DNA from: an uncultured Eubacterium sp. | GTDB taxonomy: Bacteria; Bacillota; Clostridia; Oscillospirales; Acutalibacteraceae | DNA length: 64,000 nt | NCBI GenBank assembly: GCA_910583925.1 | Contig: CAJTZJ010000001.1 | Location: 80,818 to 144,817 of the forward strand | Direction: 5' to 3' | Shown: piece after piece, positions 35,416 through 45,135 of the stretch | Layout of the letters: every line of letters begins with the position of its first letter | Position numbering within the stretch: position 1 is the stretch's first letter | Program-made: the position numbers and the translations under genes | The notes under the pieces: model-generated | Database searches by the model: none | The model's input: the letters and a program-made list of their open reading frames with translations, nothing else | What the model was told of the DNA's origin: nothing

Positions 35416-36876
35416 ATGCAAAATTATATTACTAAAAGCGAAAAAATCAATTACTGTGTCGGGCTTTCTGGACAAAATCTTGTTTACTCTCTTATCGGCG
35501 CGTCATTTTTTACATATTTTATGACGGATATTGCACTTTTTCCCGCAATCATAGTTTCGGCGCTTCTTATCATTATGAAGGTATGGGATGGTATCAATGA
35601 TCCGATTGTAGGTTCATTTATTGATAAGCATACTTTTAAAAACGGCGAAAAAATGAAGCCGTTTTTAAGATATACTCCGCTTCCTGTCGGCATATTTTCG
35701 GTCCTTCTCTTTCTTGTATTTTCAACGGATGAAAATTTGCTTTGGCTGCGTGTAGCGTATTTTGTAATTATGTATATTTGCTGGGATCTTGCTTATACCG
35801 TTCAGGATGTTTCCATCTGGGGCATAACGGCAATGGTTACACCGAATGCAGATGAAAGAGATAAATTTGTTCAGTGGGCAAGAACAATCGGCTCTGTTGT
35901 CTATGCTGTTTTCAGCACAATGATTCCTATGTTGCTTGAAATGGTTGTTCAAGCAACAGGTCAGTCATGGCAGTTTATAACACTTGTTTTTGCTGTTATT
36001 TTCGGACTTGGCGGTGCAATGATTTCCAAAAGAGCAGATAAAACAAATGAAAGGGTAAGAGTTATTCAGGAAACAAAGCAGGCAAGCCTTGCGGAAAGCT
36101 TTTCTCTTCTTTTTAAAAACAGAATTTTAATGCTTGTAACTTTGGCAAATCTTATCGGATCGCTTGGATTCGGTGTAAATCTTGTAACCTATTTCTTTAA
36201 ATATGAAATTCCAACCAGCTTCCTCGGAAACGGAATAATCGGTGCGCTTGGTCTTTCTACCTTGTATTATGTTATTACAGGTGCTCCGGCATTTATCGGT
36301 ATGGTGTTTGCCGATAAAATGAAAAAGCTTTTCAGAAACAGCTATATTAATGTGCTTATTTTTATGCAGCTTTTTAACTGTGCGTTAAGAATTGTTGCGT
36401 TTATGGTTGGATTTGAAGGCAAAAAACTTTGGATATCTATGATTATTATGGGTATTGCGTCTATACCTACCGGTGCAAACAGCATTGCCCAGACCTCTCT
36501 TTTTTGCGATAGTATTGATTATATGGAATGGAAAACAGGTAAAAGAACTGAGGGTATAACCTTTTCAATGCAGACCTCATTTACAAAGATTGCAAGCGGT
36601 ATAACTGCCGGTCTTGCAACGCTTGCACTTTCGCTTCTGAAATATAATGCTATTGATAATGCCGAGGTTTATATCGGCACACAGTCCGCCGCATTTGATA
36701 AATGGATATGGCCCCTTGTTGTGCTGACTCCTGCTGTTGCCAGTGTGCTTTATATTATTCCTCTTCTTTTCGTAAGATATGGTCCGAAGGAAAGAGCAAA
36801 GGTTTCGGCAGAACTTATTGAAAGAAGAAAACAGGCAGAGCGGCAGACTGAAATGGATAGGGCAGAGAATGAGTAA
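35416..36876 (+). CDS. GPH-family sugar:cation symporter 1 (MelB/MFS)
   Basis: A 486-residue, 12-helix carrier of the glycoside-pentoside-hexuronide family. The family motif between helices 2 and 3 reads WDGINDPIVGSFIDK, and a second marker is MEWKTGKRTEGITFSM near residue 375. Such proteins import oligosaccharides with Na+ or H+; the substrate is unknown. Its stop overlaps the next start by one base, so carrier and hydrolase form an operon. A similar carrier is encoded at 38527. Confidence 0.88.
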   Translation: MQNYITKSEKINYCVGLSGQNLVYSLIGASFFTYFMTDIALFPAIIVSALLIIMKVWDGINDPIVGSFIDKHTFKNGEKMKPFLRYTPLPVGIFSVLLFLVFSTDENLLWLRVAYFVIMYICWDLAYTVQDVSIWGITAMVTPNADERDKFVQWARTIGSVVYAVFSTMIPMLLEMVVQATGQSWQFITLVFAVIFGLGGAMISKRADKTNERVRVIQETKQASLAESFSLLFKNRILMLVTLANLIGSLGFGVNLVTYFFKYEIPTSFLGNGIIGALGLSTLYYVITGAPAFIGMVFADKMKKLFRNSYINVLIFMQLFNCALRIVAFMVGFEGKKLWISMIIMGIASIPTGANSIAQTSLFCDSIDYMEWKTGKRTEGITFSMQTSFTKIASGITAGLATLALSLLKYNAIDNAEVYIGTQSAAFDKWIWPLVVLTPAVASVLYIIPLLFVRYGPKERAKVSAELIERRKQAERQTEMDRAENE

Positions 36877-37910
36877 TGAGATATTATACTACTATAAGCG
36901 GAAGCATAATTTCCGGGCTTGAAAAATATGTCGTTAAGCAAAATGAAACAAAGGATGTATTTTTAATTTCCTTTGAGGATTATGATCTTGATGATATTAT
37001 TAATATTGCTGATGATTTAATATTTATTGATGCACATAAAGGTTATTACAGAATTGAAGATAAAAAGTTTGTGCGGATAGATGATAGATTTAAGTTATCA
37101 CCAAAAAACTGGTATAAAAAATTCTGTGTCATATACAAAAATCTTCATCATGAAGAGCGGAAGGTTCAGACTAAGCTGAACAGTTATGATAAAACTGCAG
37201 TTATAAAGCAGGGTATTTCTTTAGGTGCGTTTAAATCCTATCATTTTATTGATAAGGAAAATAAGCTTGCCTATTCGTTTCGCTTAAAAAAATGCAAGGG
37301 TAAAGAAAAGCGGCCATTGGTAATCTTTTTCTGTGGAGCAGGCTCGGTAGGGCTTGATAATATGAAGCCGTTTATAGAATGTATACCTATGCTCGGCAAG
37401 CTGAATAAGCAAAAATGCAATCTATTGATACCTCAGCCGCTTACGAATATTAATTATAACAAGAGTTATGAGGACTTTAATTCTAAGTTTGATGCTTATA
37501 TTGCTTCGATTAATAATTTGGTAAGTGAATTAATCAATAGGGAAAATATTGATACCAACAGGATTTATGCGTTCGGCACTTCACTTGGCGGCTGCTGTAC
37601 ATGGAGGCTGATATATAATTATCCGGATTTGTGTGCCTGTGCCGTTCCCGTTGTGGGCAGATTTGATTTGAAAATTGAAGGCTCGCCGTATACGGATTTT
37701 GAAAGAATTGTGCATCTTCCTATTTGGGCTGCGCATTCAGCCGATGATAAAATCGTGGGTGTTGAATATGATGATTTCGCTGTATCAAAGCTGAAAGCGC
37801 TTGGTGCAGATATAAGATATACACGCTGGGATAAATACGGGCATGGTATGGCAGGTCGTTTTTATCTGAGAGAAGATTGGTGTGGATGGATGTTCAGTCA
37901 AAGTAAATAG
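36876..37910 (+). CDS. Alpha/beta hydrolase (esterase or prolyl-oligopeptidase-like)
   Basis: A 344-residue cytosolic hydrolase. The first 110 residues are not recognised. The catalytic fold follows: FFCGAG as the oxyanion strand, nucleophile in GTSLGG, acid in ADDKIV and His in YGHGMAG near the C-terminus, so the triad is complete. Coupled to a sugar carrier, it may deacylate imported oligosaccharides (acetyl or feruloyl esters), but that is inference. No signal peptide. Confidence 0.8.
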   Translation: MRYYTTISGSIISGLEKYVVKQNETKDVFLISFEDYDLDDIINIADDLIFIDAHKGYYRIEDKKFVRIDDRFKLSPKNWYKKFCVIYKNLHHEERKVQTKLNSYDKTAVIKQGISLGAFKSYHFIDKENKLAYSFRLKKCKGKEKRPLVIFFCGAGSVGLDNMKPFIECIPMLGKLNKQKCNLLIPQPLTNINYNKSYEDFNSKFDAYIASINNLVSELINRENIDTNRIYAFGTSLGGCCTWRLIYNYPDLCACAVPVVGRFDLKIEGSPYTDFERIVHLPIWAAHSADDKIVGVEYDDFAVSKLKALGADIRYTRWDKYGHGMAGRFYLREDWCGWMFSQSK

Positions 37911-37949
37911 AAAAGGCGTGACTTGCAGACAGCAGGTCACGCCTTTTCT
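37911..37949. terminator. Bidirectional terminator
   Basis: AAAAGGCGTGAC (37911-37922) pairs perfectly with GTCACGCCTTTT (37936-37947). It lies directly after the hydrolase stop and before the minus-strand PAP2 remnant. Confidence 0.9.
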
Positions 37950-37953
37950 GTAA

Positions 37954-38420
37954 TTATTGAAGTTTTCTTGCCGGTAAAATACATTTCTTTTCAAATAGCT
38001 TTAATAGACCGAAAGCCGCAAGGAAGAATATCATGCCGACGATTGCGCCTAAGGCAATGTCTGATAAGAAATGTGCGCCCCGTATCATTCTTGTAAATCC
38101 AAGAAAAGCTATGTAAAGAAATGAAATGATACAGGCGAGAATTGTGAATTTTTTTGTTCTTTCAAATCGGCTTACAGAAAGCGGAAAAAGAAGTGAAAAG
38201 CATCCGCTGATTATATGTCCGCCGGGGCTGCTTCCTCCGCTTGGTTCAAAGCCGTTCGCCATTGCTCCACCGTTTCCTTTCTGATACCAGTAACAGCAAG
38301 AGGCTTAAGCCGGTTTAATATCTTTTTCGGAATCTTTGAACAGATTGAAATGAAGGCAACAGCAACAATTGCTGAAATGATTTTCCATACGGCTTTACTT
38401 TCATTTTTTATTTTTCCTGC
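37954..38420 (-). pseudogene. PAP2-superfamily phosphatase remnant
   Basis: The C-terminal 100 residues keep the PAP2 pattern (NGFEPSGG, a PGGH in place of PSGH, then RGAHFLSDIALG). The upstream half continues in another frame (KIISAIVAVAFISIC, KKILNRLKPL), with a stop in the first frame and no start codon, so at least one frameshift near 38270-38300 separates the parts. Loss of the serine in PSGH also argues against activity. Possibly once a lipid-phosphate phosphatase. Confidence 0.55.
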
Positions 38421-38526
38421 TTACATCGTAGCATATCTTTTTACAATTACTATATTTTTGTTTTATATTTCTTGCTAATTGTAAAATATTGTAGTAAGAT
38501 AAAATTATACTGTGGAGGTGGTATTT

Positions 38527-39999
38527 ATGGCACAGAAAAGTGTTTTGACGAAAAAAAAGAAAACCGGTTATGCTTTTGGTATATTTACGGAATCTCTTAT
38601 CTACAATATGTTTTATACATATTATTTAACCTTTTTGAATGAAATTGTGGGAATCCAGCCGAAGTACAGTTCAATAATTATTTTTGTTTCCATTGCATGG
38701 GATGCTGTTACCGATCCTATGATTGGAAACTATACAGACAGGGCAGGGATTGATAAACGCAAAGTAATGAAAAAGGCTCTGTTTCCGCTTGGCATCATCT
38801 TTATTGTTGCATGGACCAATATCGGTGCAGCGCTTGATTCACAGTTCCTGAAAATTTTGCTTTACACAGTGATTTCAATGGCAATCTGGGTTTTCTATAC
38901 AATGTATACAATTCCATACTATGCCGTTGTTGCCGAAATTACCGAAGATTATGATGAAAGAACGCAGATACGCTCTTTTTCCTCTCTTCTCAATGCAATA
39001 GCTGTTGGGCTTGGAAATATTCTTCCGGCTCTTGTGCCGACTGTTGCGCTTCTTTTAACTGAAAAGTATGAAAGCAATGCCTATGCTGTTGTTGCAGCTA
39101 TTATAAGTGTTATGGCTGTTGTTTTAGGCTTTGTTTGCTGTAAATCCTTAAACGGCGTTTACGAGCCTAAAAAGGTGCTTTTGAATCAGCCTGTTCAGAA
39201 AACAACCTTAAAAACAACAATGAAAGCCTTTGGCGAAATTATCAGAATGAAGCCTGCTAAGTTCTTCCTTCTGTTTGTTTTCTTCTTTCTTGCTGCTTCC
39301 TCAATGATTCAGGCTAATTTAACCTATATGGTTATTGATTGTATCGGTATGGATTACGATACGGGAATTGTTTTTGTTATTCTTTCTCTTGTTGTTTCAA
39401 TGGCGATAGCTGTTCCGATTGTTGAGGCTGTTGCAAAGGCTAAGGACAGACGCTTTGCCGCAATTCTTTTTCTTTCAATAGCAACTGCAGGTGAGATTCT
39501 TCTTAAAATAATCGGGCTTGATGCAACAATCGGCGGTTTCAAAGTTATGTGTATAATTGCTCCGGCTGTGCTCGGTCTTGGTGTAGGTACTTTCTGGACC
39601 TTGTTCTATTCAATGGGCTATGATCTTGTTGAGCTGGATGAATTCAAAACAGGAGAAAGAAGGGAATCAACGATTACTGCGCTTCCTCAGCTTATTCAGA
39701 AATTCGGCTCTGCCTTCGGTATTTTAATGGCAGGTCAGCTCCTTTCGCTTTATGGATATGATTCCTCTGCCGATGTTGCAGGAAATGAAGCTTTGTTTGC
39801 TGTTGTAACCGATCCGAAAATTATTAATGGTATGGAAAATATTTCAACGATTATTCCTGCTGCGCTTCTTGCAGTTTCTGTTCTCTTTGCCTTTCTTTAT
39901 CCTATGACAAGAAAAAGAGTAAATGCGCTTATGGCTCAGCTTAAGAAAAAGCGAAACGATGAGGCATATACAACAGAGGGATTTGAAAAACTTCTGTGA
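38527..39999 (+). CDS. GPH-family sugar:cation symporter 2 (MelB/MFS)
   Basis: A 490-residue, 12-helix GPH carrier: AWDAVTDPMIGNYTD after helix 2, and ELDEFKTGERRESTIT late in the protein. Start ATG 38527, with GGAGGTGG about 6 bases upstream; the GTG at 38512 lies before that site. It is a distant paralogue of the carrier at 35416 and close to a GH127 arabinofuranosidase, so arabinose-containing oligosaccharides are a plausible but unproven substrate. Confidence 0.88.
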   Translation: MAQKSVLTKKKKTGYAFGIFTESLIYNMFYTYYLTFLNEIVGIQPKYSSIIIFVSIAWDAVTDPMIGNYTDRAGIDKRKVMKKALFPLGIIFIVAWTNIGAALDSQFLKILLYTVISMAIWVFYTMYTIPYYAVVAEITEDYDERTQIRSFSSLLNAIAVGLGNILPALVPTVALLLTEKYESNAYAVVAAIISVMAVVLGFVCCKSLNGVYEPKKVLLNQPVQKTTLKTTMKAFGEIIRMKPAKFFLLFVFFFLAASSMIQANLTYMVIDCIGMDYDTGIVFVILSLVVSMAIAVPIVEAVAKAKDRRFAAILFLSIATAGEILLKIIGLDATIGGFKVMCIIAPAVLGLGVGTFWTLFYSMGYDLVELDEFKTGERRESTITALPQLIQKFGSAFGILMAGQLLSLYGYDSSADVAGNEALFAVVTDPKIINGMENISTIIPAALLAVSVLFAFLYPMTRKRVNALMAQLKKKRNDEAYTTEGFEKLL

Positions 40000-40005
40000 T
40001 TTGAA

Positions 40006-40043
40006 AATCATCCCCGAGTTCTTTTTGAATTTGGGGATTTTTT
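40006..40043 (+). terminator. Terminator of carrier 2
   Basis: AATCATCCCC-GAGTTC pairs imperfectly with GAATTTGGGGATT and is followed by TTTTTT. Confidence 0.75.
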
Positions 40044-40087
40044 AAGCTGCGCAACTGTAAATTTACATTTTGAATACTGATTTTCGA

Positions 40088-40117
40088 TTGTTATTTACTG
40101 AATTTTTGTGCTATGAT
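40088..40117 (+). promoter_or_regulatory. Promoter of the membrane HTH gene
   Basis: TTGTTA (40088-40093), an 18-bp spacer and TATGAT (40112-40117), 23 bp before ATG 40141; an AAAGGACGG site lies between. Confidence 0.55.
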
Positions 40118-40140
40118 TAGCTTGAAAGGACGGTGGCTTT

Positions 40141-41385
40141 ATGAGATTTGATGAAAATTTAAGAAATCTTCGTAAAGAAAAAGATTATTCTCAGGAATAT
40201 CTTGCGGAAAAATTAGGGGTTACCCGCCAGACTATATCCAAATGGGAAAACGGCACGGCAATGCCGGACTTAAAAAAGCTTATTGAGCTTGCAGATTTTT
40301 TTGAAGTATCAATGGATGATTTGCTTGGTTTGGATTATAAAACAATAAATCCGGACAGTAACATTGATTCGGGTTCTTGTAATGATTATAATGAGGCCGA
40401 AGCAATTCTGGCAAACAGATATACAAATGAGTTGATTCATTCTGCCCATAATCAAATTGACAGTAAAACAAAGGTATTATCAATATTTTTAGCTGTAGTT
40501 TCCATTGCGTTTGTTATTTCTGTTATTTCTTTTTCAGGTAAGATCAGTTCTCTTGAAAATCAGATAAACGGGCTTAATGCTTCTTATGCTTATCTTTCGG
40601 AACGAATAAACAGTGATGGCAGTCAGAATTATGACGGCGATGACTATTATGATATTGAGGTTACTATTCTTAAAACTTATTCCGAAACGCCGTATATTGT
40701 TCAGGCTGAATTAAAATATGCGCCGTCAAGCTATCCGAAGAATTCCAAGATTTATTATCTTCTTCCCAAAAAAGGCGGTGGTGTTGACCGTCTTTCAGCA
40801 CAGGAAAATAATGGCGAATTTATTGCAGAAGCTGATATTGATTTAAGCCTTGATAAGCCGGTTTATTTTGTACTTGATGATGGCGAGAATGTCATTAAGC
40901 AGGAGGTTTATCTTGATATTGAAGATGTTTTAGGTACTGTTAATAGCGATATCACATATGGAATAAATGAAAAAACCAAGAATGAATTTCTTTTTACAAA
41001 CACATTTTCGGAAACATATGTATGGAATAATTCAAGGTATACAAAATTAAATTCTGCCGATTTGGTTGTTGCTGCTGACGGCAAAGAGGTTTACAGGCAG
41101 GCTCTGAAAAAATCAGAATTAAAGTATGATGAAACCAATGAGATTTTTGATTCGTTTTATGAAATAGATTTGCCGACCTTTTATATTAAGGATTTGAAAG
41201 AGCCTAAGAAATTTGATATTTATGTTGAAGTAAAGCTTGATAATGGTGTTTTATGTAAATCTCACTTAGAATATAACAGTTCCATGTATTATCCGAATGA
41301 GGGTATGGAAGAAAATTTGAGCTATATTGAATATATTTTTTCTGTAGGAGATAAAACAGTAACAATAAAGAGTAATAAGCAGTAA
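40141..41385 (+). CDS. Membrane-anchored XRE-family regulator
   Basis: A 414-residue protein. The N-terminal XRE helix-turn-helix (5-60: YSQEYLAEKLGVTRQTISKW) is followed by a linker, one membrane helix near 118-138, a short coiled coil, and an extracellular beta-rich domain of about 260 residues without recognised homologues. This layout suggests a one-component sensor: an outside signal changes DNA binding by the inside domain. Targets are unknown; the neighbouring sugar genes are candidates. Confidence 0.8.
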   Translation: MRFDENLRNLRKEKDYSQEYLAEKLGVTRQTISKWENGTAMPDLKKLIELADFFEVSMDDLLGLDYKTINPDSNIDSGSCNDYNEAEAILANRYTNELIHSAHNQIDSKTKVLSIFLAVVSIAFVISVISFSGKISSLENQINGLNASYAYLSERINSDGSQNYDGDDYYDIEVTILKTYSETPYIVQAELKYAPSSYPKNSKIYYLLPKKGGGVDRLSAQENNGEFIAEADIDLSLDKPVYFVLDDGENVIKQEVYLDIEDVLGTVNSDITYGINEKTKNEFLFTNTFSETYVWNNSRYTKLNSADLVVAADGKEVYRQALKKSELKYDETNEIFDSFYEIDLPTFYIKDLKEPKKFDIYVEVKLDNGVLCKSHLEYNSSMYYPNEGMEENLSYIEYIFSVGDKTVTIKSNKQ

Positions 41386-41388
41386 TAA

Positions 41389-41424
41389 TTTAACCGGCTG
41401 TGGTATTTCCGCAGCCGGTTTAAC
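41389..41424. terminator. Bidirectional terminator
   Basis: TTAACCGGCTG pairs with CAGCCGGTTTAA between two convergent genes. Confidence 0.8.
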
Positions 41425-41427
41425 TTT

Positions 41428-43347
41428 CTAATATCTTATATAAACGCTCATTTCATTTTCGCCTCTGTTTGCCCATTGATAATAGGGAATGAATTTAAGT
41501 CGAACAGCCTTTTCTGAAGGCTCCTTATATTCAAAATAGAGTTTTTTTGATACAATTTCTTCTTTGTAACCGTTTGCTGTTAAAAATTCACCGTCAAAAA
41601 TGAATTTGGGGTGCTTTGAAAGCCTTAATAAGTGAAGATTTTTGCCGTTGTCCTTTTCCTCAAGGCAGTAAACAATCGGTCCTCTTGTAACAGCAATCTT
41701 TCCGATATTTTCTCTTACATTTGAATTACATTTCATCATTTTTATTTCCGGGTTGAATTCAGCTGTTATTTCTGCATCATTTTCAATATCAAAATAAGCA
41801 TAGCCCTTTTTGATGAATGGATTTTCTCTGTTAAATTTAAAATTACTGCTCCAGTATGGAACACGAAGGGCAATTTTAAAAGGTCTTTTTGTTTTTATTT
41901 TAAAGGAAACCTTTCCGCTTTGCAGATAATCGGAAACGATTTCTATATCCGCCTTGTCTGTTTCAAGCTTTGTGCCTTGATAAAGGTTAACAAAAAGCGT
42001 GCTTTCCGTTTCGGTAAAGCAGTATTCTCCGTAATCGGAAATAATTCTTGCAAGGTTCGGCGGGCAGCAGGCACAGTCAAACCATTTTTGACGAACAGGC
42101 TTAATATGGCTTTTTCGTGAATCTTCTTTGCATGCTTTGGGATTGACCTCAAGCGGATTAACATAGAAAAATGATTTTCCGTCCTCTGCCATTCCCGAGA
42201 GTATACTGTTATAAAAACAGCGTTCCATAATATCTGCATATTTTGAATCATAATCAGCCTGAAGCATTCTTCTTGCAAAGAAAACAAGCCCTATTGAAGC
42301 GCAGGTTTCGGAATAGACAAGGTCATTCGGCAAATCGTAAGCAAAGGTAAAGGCTTCGCCGTCTTTGGTTGAGCCGATTCCGCCTGTTATATACATTTTC
42401 CTTTCGGTAATATCATTAAAAATTGTTTGGCAGGTATTGAAAAGCTCTTTATCATCTGTGTATCTTGCAGTGTCAGCCATTCCGCTGTAAAGATAAACGG
42501 CTCTTACTGCATGCCCTGCCGCCTCTCTCTGCTCTCTTACCGGAAGATGCGCCTGATTATAAAAATAATTCAGTTTGCTGCCGCTGTTTTGATTATGCTC
42601 TATATCAAAATAATATGGTTTTGTTCCTCTTCTGTCTATAAAAAGCTTTGCAAGATTTAAATATTTTTCTTCACTTGTCGCTTCATATAGTTTTATAAGT
42701 GCCATTTCCGCAATTTCGTGTCCGCCGTAACCCGGTTTGCCGTTTTCCCCGAATTCCTCGCAAAGCAGGTCTGCAAATCGGCAGGCAGCATTCAGAAGCC
42801 TGCTTTTGCCTGTTGTATTATAATAAGCAACGGCAGCTTCTGCAAGATGACCAAAGCAGTAAAGTTCGTGATGATCTCTTAAGTTGGTAAAGGCTTTTTC
42901 GGGGTTGTTTATCGTATAAAAGGAATTTATGTATCCGTTTTCGGCTTGAGCATTGCAAATTAGTTCGATTGCTTCATCCGCCAGCGTTTCAAGCTGATTG
43001 TCGGCAGTATTCCGGAGTGAATAGGAAACAGCTTCAAGCCATTTATATAAGTCCGAATCCTGAAAAATCCAGCCATAAAATGAGTTTTCATTTTTTCTGT
43101 TTGGCGTATAGTGCCATTCATTTGTCGGAAAGGTCGATGTGTTAATTCCTTTCTTTCTTTTTTCAATACATTCTGCCGCAAGGCGAAGGTTTCTTATTGA
43201 ATAGCTTGGCTCTGCATTTTCTATTTTATCGTTCAGCGCATTCCATTGATAAGGTATAACCTCTGTTCTTACAATTTCAGCCTTTTCTTTCCAGAATTTA
43301 TCTGTTATTTTAACTTTACTATTTAAAACCGGCTTAGAATATTTCAT
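41428..43347 (-). CDS. GH127 beta-L-arabinofuranosidase
   Basis: A 639-residue glycoside hydrolase of family 127 (DUF1680). Such enzymes release beta-L-arabinofuranose from plant hydroxyproline-linked arabinans, using a zinc-bound cysteine as nucleophile. Visible features are the opening KITDKFWKEK, the catalytic domain motif YGGHEIAEMAL, YITGGIGS, and the cysteine cluster CACCPPN at 425-431, which holds the expected nucleophile and zinc ligands. No signal peptide, so it acts on imported sugars, in line with the nearby carriers. GGAGG lies upstream of ATG 43347. Confidence 0.92.
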   Translation of the reverse strand: MKYSKPVLNSKVKITDKFWKEKAEIVRTEVIPYQWNALNDKIENAEPSYSIRNLRLAAECIEKRKKGINTSTFPTNEWHYTPNRKNENSFYGWIFQDSDLYKWLEAVSYSLRNTADNQLETLADEAIELICNAQAENGYINSFYTINNPEKAFTNLRDHHELYCFGHLAEAAVAYYNTTGKSRLLNAACRFADLLCEEFGENGKPGYGGHEIAEMALIKLYEATSEEKYLNLAKLFIDRRGTKPYYFDIEHNQNSGSKLNYFYNQAHLPVREQREAAGHAVRAVYLYSGMADTARYTDDKELFNTCQTIFNDITERKMYITGGIGSTKDGEAFTFAYDLPNDLVYSETCASIGLVFFARRMLQADYDSKYADIMERCFYNSILSGMAEDGKSFFYVNPLEVNPKACKEDSRKSHIKPVRQKWFDCACCPPNLARIISDYGEYCFTETESTLFVNLYQGTKLETDKADIEIVSDYLQSGKVSFKIKTKRPFKIALRVPYWSSNFKFNRENPFIKKGYAYFDIENDAEITAEFNPEIKMMKCNSNVRENIGKIAVTRGPIVYCLEEKDNGKNLHLLRLSKHPKFIFDGEFLTANGYKEEIVSKKLYFEYKEPSEKAVRLKFIPYYQWANRGENEMSVYIRY

Positions 43348-43374
43348 ATCGCAACCTCCGTTTATATAAAATAA

Positions 43375-43404
43375 ATTATATCATAAAGCAGACCGTAAAG
43401 TAAA
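43375..43404 (-). promoter_or_regulatory. Promoter of the GH127 gene
   Basis: On the minus strand TTTACT (43399-43404), an 18-bp spacer and TATAAT (43375-43380). Confidence 0.6.
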
Positions 43405-43420
43405 TATTACATCAAATGAA

Positions 43421-43447
43421 AGCCACCTCAGATTATCTGAGGTGGCT
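43421..43447. terminator. Terminator of the small membrane-protein gene
   Basis: AGCCACCTCAGA pairs perfectly with TCTGAGGTGGCT around a 3-bp loop; TTTC follows on the minus strand. Confidence 0.8.
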
Positions 43448-43455
43448 GCTGCTTT

Positions 43456-43755
43456 TTATGCTGCTAAATCATAATTACTTATTCGTATTCCTTTAACAGT
43501 TTTGTTTCTTTTGTTTATTCGTTCGTTATGTCTTTTTTGAAAATTCTGTTCCTTTTTTCGGCAATTCTCCTTGTGCTCCCTGATAAGAAAAAAGGCAGAA
43601 AAGATAGCAAAATAAATTAATATTTCTGCAATAAATATGATTCTCATTTGTATGCCGGTTAAATTGTCGAAAAGATGAAACGGAAGTGCCATTGCTCCGT
43701 ATCCTACTGCTATTGCTGCTATTGAGATGATTGCATTGCTTAAAAACTTTTTCAT
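43456..43755 (-). CDS. Small two-helix membrane protein
   Basis: A 99-residue protein with membrane helices near 7-27 and 37-57 and a very basic C-terminal tail (KRHNERINKRNK). AAGGAGG precedes the ATG, and a candidate promoter (TTGCAA, 16 bp, TAAAAT on the minus strand) lies near 43800-43825. No family recognised. It stands alone between two terminator-like hairpins. Confidence 0.65.
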   Translation of the reverse strand: MKKFLSNAIISIAAIAVGYGAMALPFHLFDNLTGIQMRIIFIAEILIYFAIFSAFFLIREHKENCRKKEQNFQKRHNERINKRNKTVKGIRISNYDLAA

Positions 43756-43875
43756 TTGAATTCCTCCTTGAATTTCACTTTATTGATTACAATATCATTT
43801 TATCAAAAGGAATTTCGATTGCAATAGCTGCAAAGGGCATAGTCCAAAATAATGGACTATAAAAATGAAAATTTT

Positions 43876-45135
43876 TTAAAATATTTCCTTTTTTAATGCT
43901 TTTATAGCAGATTGAAACATATTCTGCGGAATTGTACTTGTATTTAAAATAATTTTCAGTGTTGCGTTTTCATAGCTTTCAAGCAGAACCGATATTCCGC
44001 TTTTTTCAAATATATCCGTTGTTTTGCTGAAAGGAACGCTCATAATTATTTTAAGCGCATTTTCGCTTATTTCTATTTCCGCATTTTTAAATTCTTCAGA
44101 AAGCAGTTCTGCAAAAGCCTTCGTTTTTGCTGTATAGAATCTTCTGGTTTTTCGTATCTGTGCCTTAAGATGACCATCTCTTATATATTGTGAAAGGGCA
44201 ATCTGCTCTGTTTTTCCGGCTGTTTGATTATATTTATATATCTGTTTTTCATATTTTTCGGCAAGCTCCTCGGTCAGCACCATAAAGCTTATTCTAATAG
44301 AGGGTAACAGTAAATTTGAAAAGGAGCTTATGTAAACAACATTCTCTCCTCCTGCAAGAGCGTGAAGTGAAGGGGTTGGCGTGCTGTTGTACTGAAAATC
44401 GCTTTCATAATCATCCTCTATTATTAGGCTATTATTTTTTGATGAATAATCTACAAGCTCAATTCTTCGCTTATTGGGCATAACATCGCCTCTGTCATTC
44501 ATATGTGACGGCGAAACATAAATAATTCCGGCATCCTTGAATCTGTATCTGACATCAAAACCGTAATCATTAAAAAGGCTTGCTCCCTGAACAAAGCTTT
44601 TATCAGGGAATGAAACCGTATCCTTATCATCTATAAGTGAGCATAGAATGCCAAGCAAGCTTTGGTGACCTGCTCCGATAACGATTCTGTCAGGCGAAGA
44701 TATAACATTCCGCTTTTCTCTTATATAGTCGGAAAGAACATTCCTAAGTTCATATTCTCCCTGTGCTTCGCCGTAGCTTAAAAGCTTTTCATCCTGCCTT
44801 AATGCGTTTTTCATATATTTTCGCCAAAGGCTGAATTCAAAACTGTTTTTATCTGCTCCGCCGCTTTTTAAATCGTATATGATATTGCTTTTGCCTGTAT
44901 GCTTGGTTTTGTCTGCTTTTTTTGCTTTTTTATATGCAATGTAATATCCGCTTTGCGGCTCGCTGATAATAAAGCCGTCTGCCGCAAGAGCAAAATAAGC
45001 ATTCTGAATAGTTGTTCGGCTGACTCCGTAAATGGCTGCTGCTTTTCTTATAGAGGGAAGCTTCGCTCCCGGCAGCCATTGTTCGGAAATGATTTCTTTT
45101 CTTATTCTATTATATAATTCATCATATTTACTCAT
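43876..45135 (-). CDS. MocR/PdxR-type GntR regulator with aminotransferase-like domain
   Basis: A 419-residue regulator. The N-terminal GntR winged helix (1-70: YGVSRTTIQNAYFALAADGF) is fused to a fold-type I aminotransferase-like domain (about 100-410). In this family the second domain senses pyridoxal phosphate through a Schiff-base lysine in an FSK motif. Here that position reads FSNLLLPSIR, Asn 274 (AAT) instead of Lys, so covalent PLP binding looks lost. Divergent from the pyridoxamine kinase gene, which it probably controls through the 98-bp gap. Confidence 0.88.
   Translation of the reverse strand: MSKYDELYNRIRKEIISEQWLPGAKLPSIRKAAAIYGVSRTTIQNAYFALAADGFIISEPQSGYYIAYKKAKKADKTKHTGKSNIIYDLKSGGADKNSFEFSLWRKYMKNALRQDEKLLSYGEAQGEYELRNVLSDYIREKRNVISSPDRIVIGAGHQSLLGILCSLIDDKDTVSFPDKSFVQGASLFNDYGFDVRYRFKDAGIIYVSPSHMNDRGDVMPNKRRIELVDYSSKNNSLIIEDDYESDFQYNSTPTPSLHALAGGENVVYISSFSNLLLPSIRISFMVLTEELAEKYEKQIYKYNQTAGKTEQIALSQYIRDGHLKAQIRKTRRFYTAKTKAFAELLSEEFKNAEIEISENALKIIMSVPFSKTTDIFEKSGISVLLESYENATLKIILNTSTIPQNMFQSAIKALKKEIF

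Noticed and set aside
43839..43860. Inverted repeat ATAGTCCA/TGGACTAT as a MocR operator
   Set aside because: It lies downstream of the regulator gene, away from the divergent promoter region; it is a small hairpin with no clear role.
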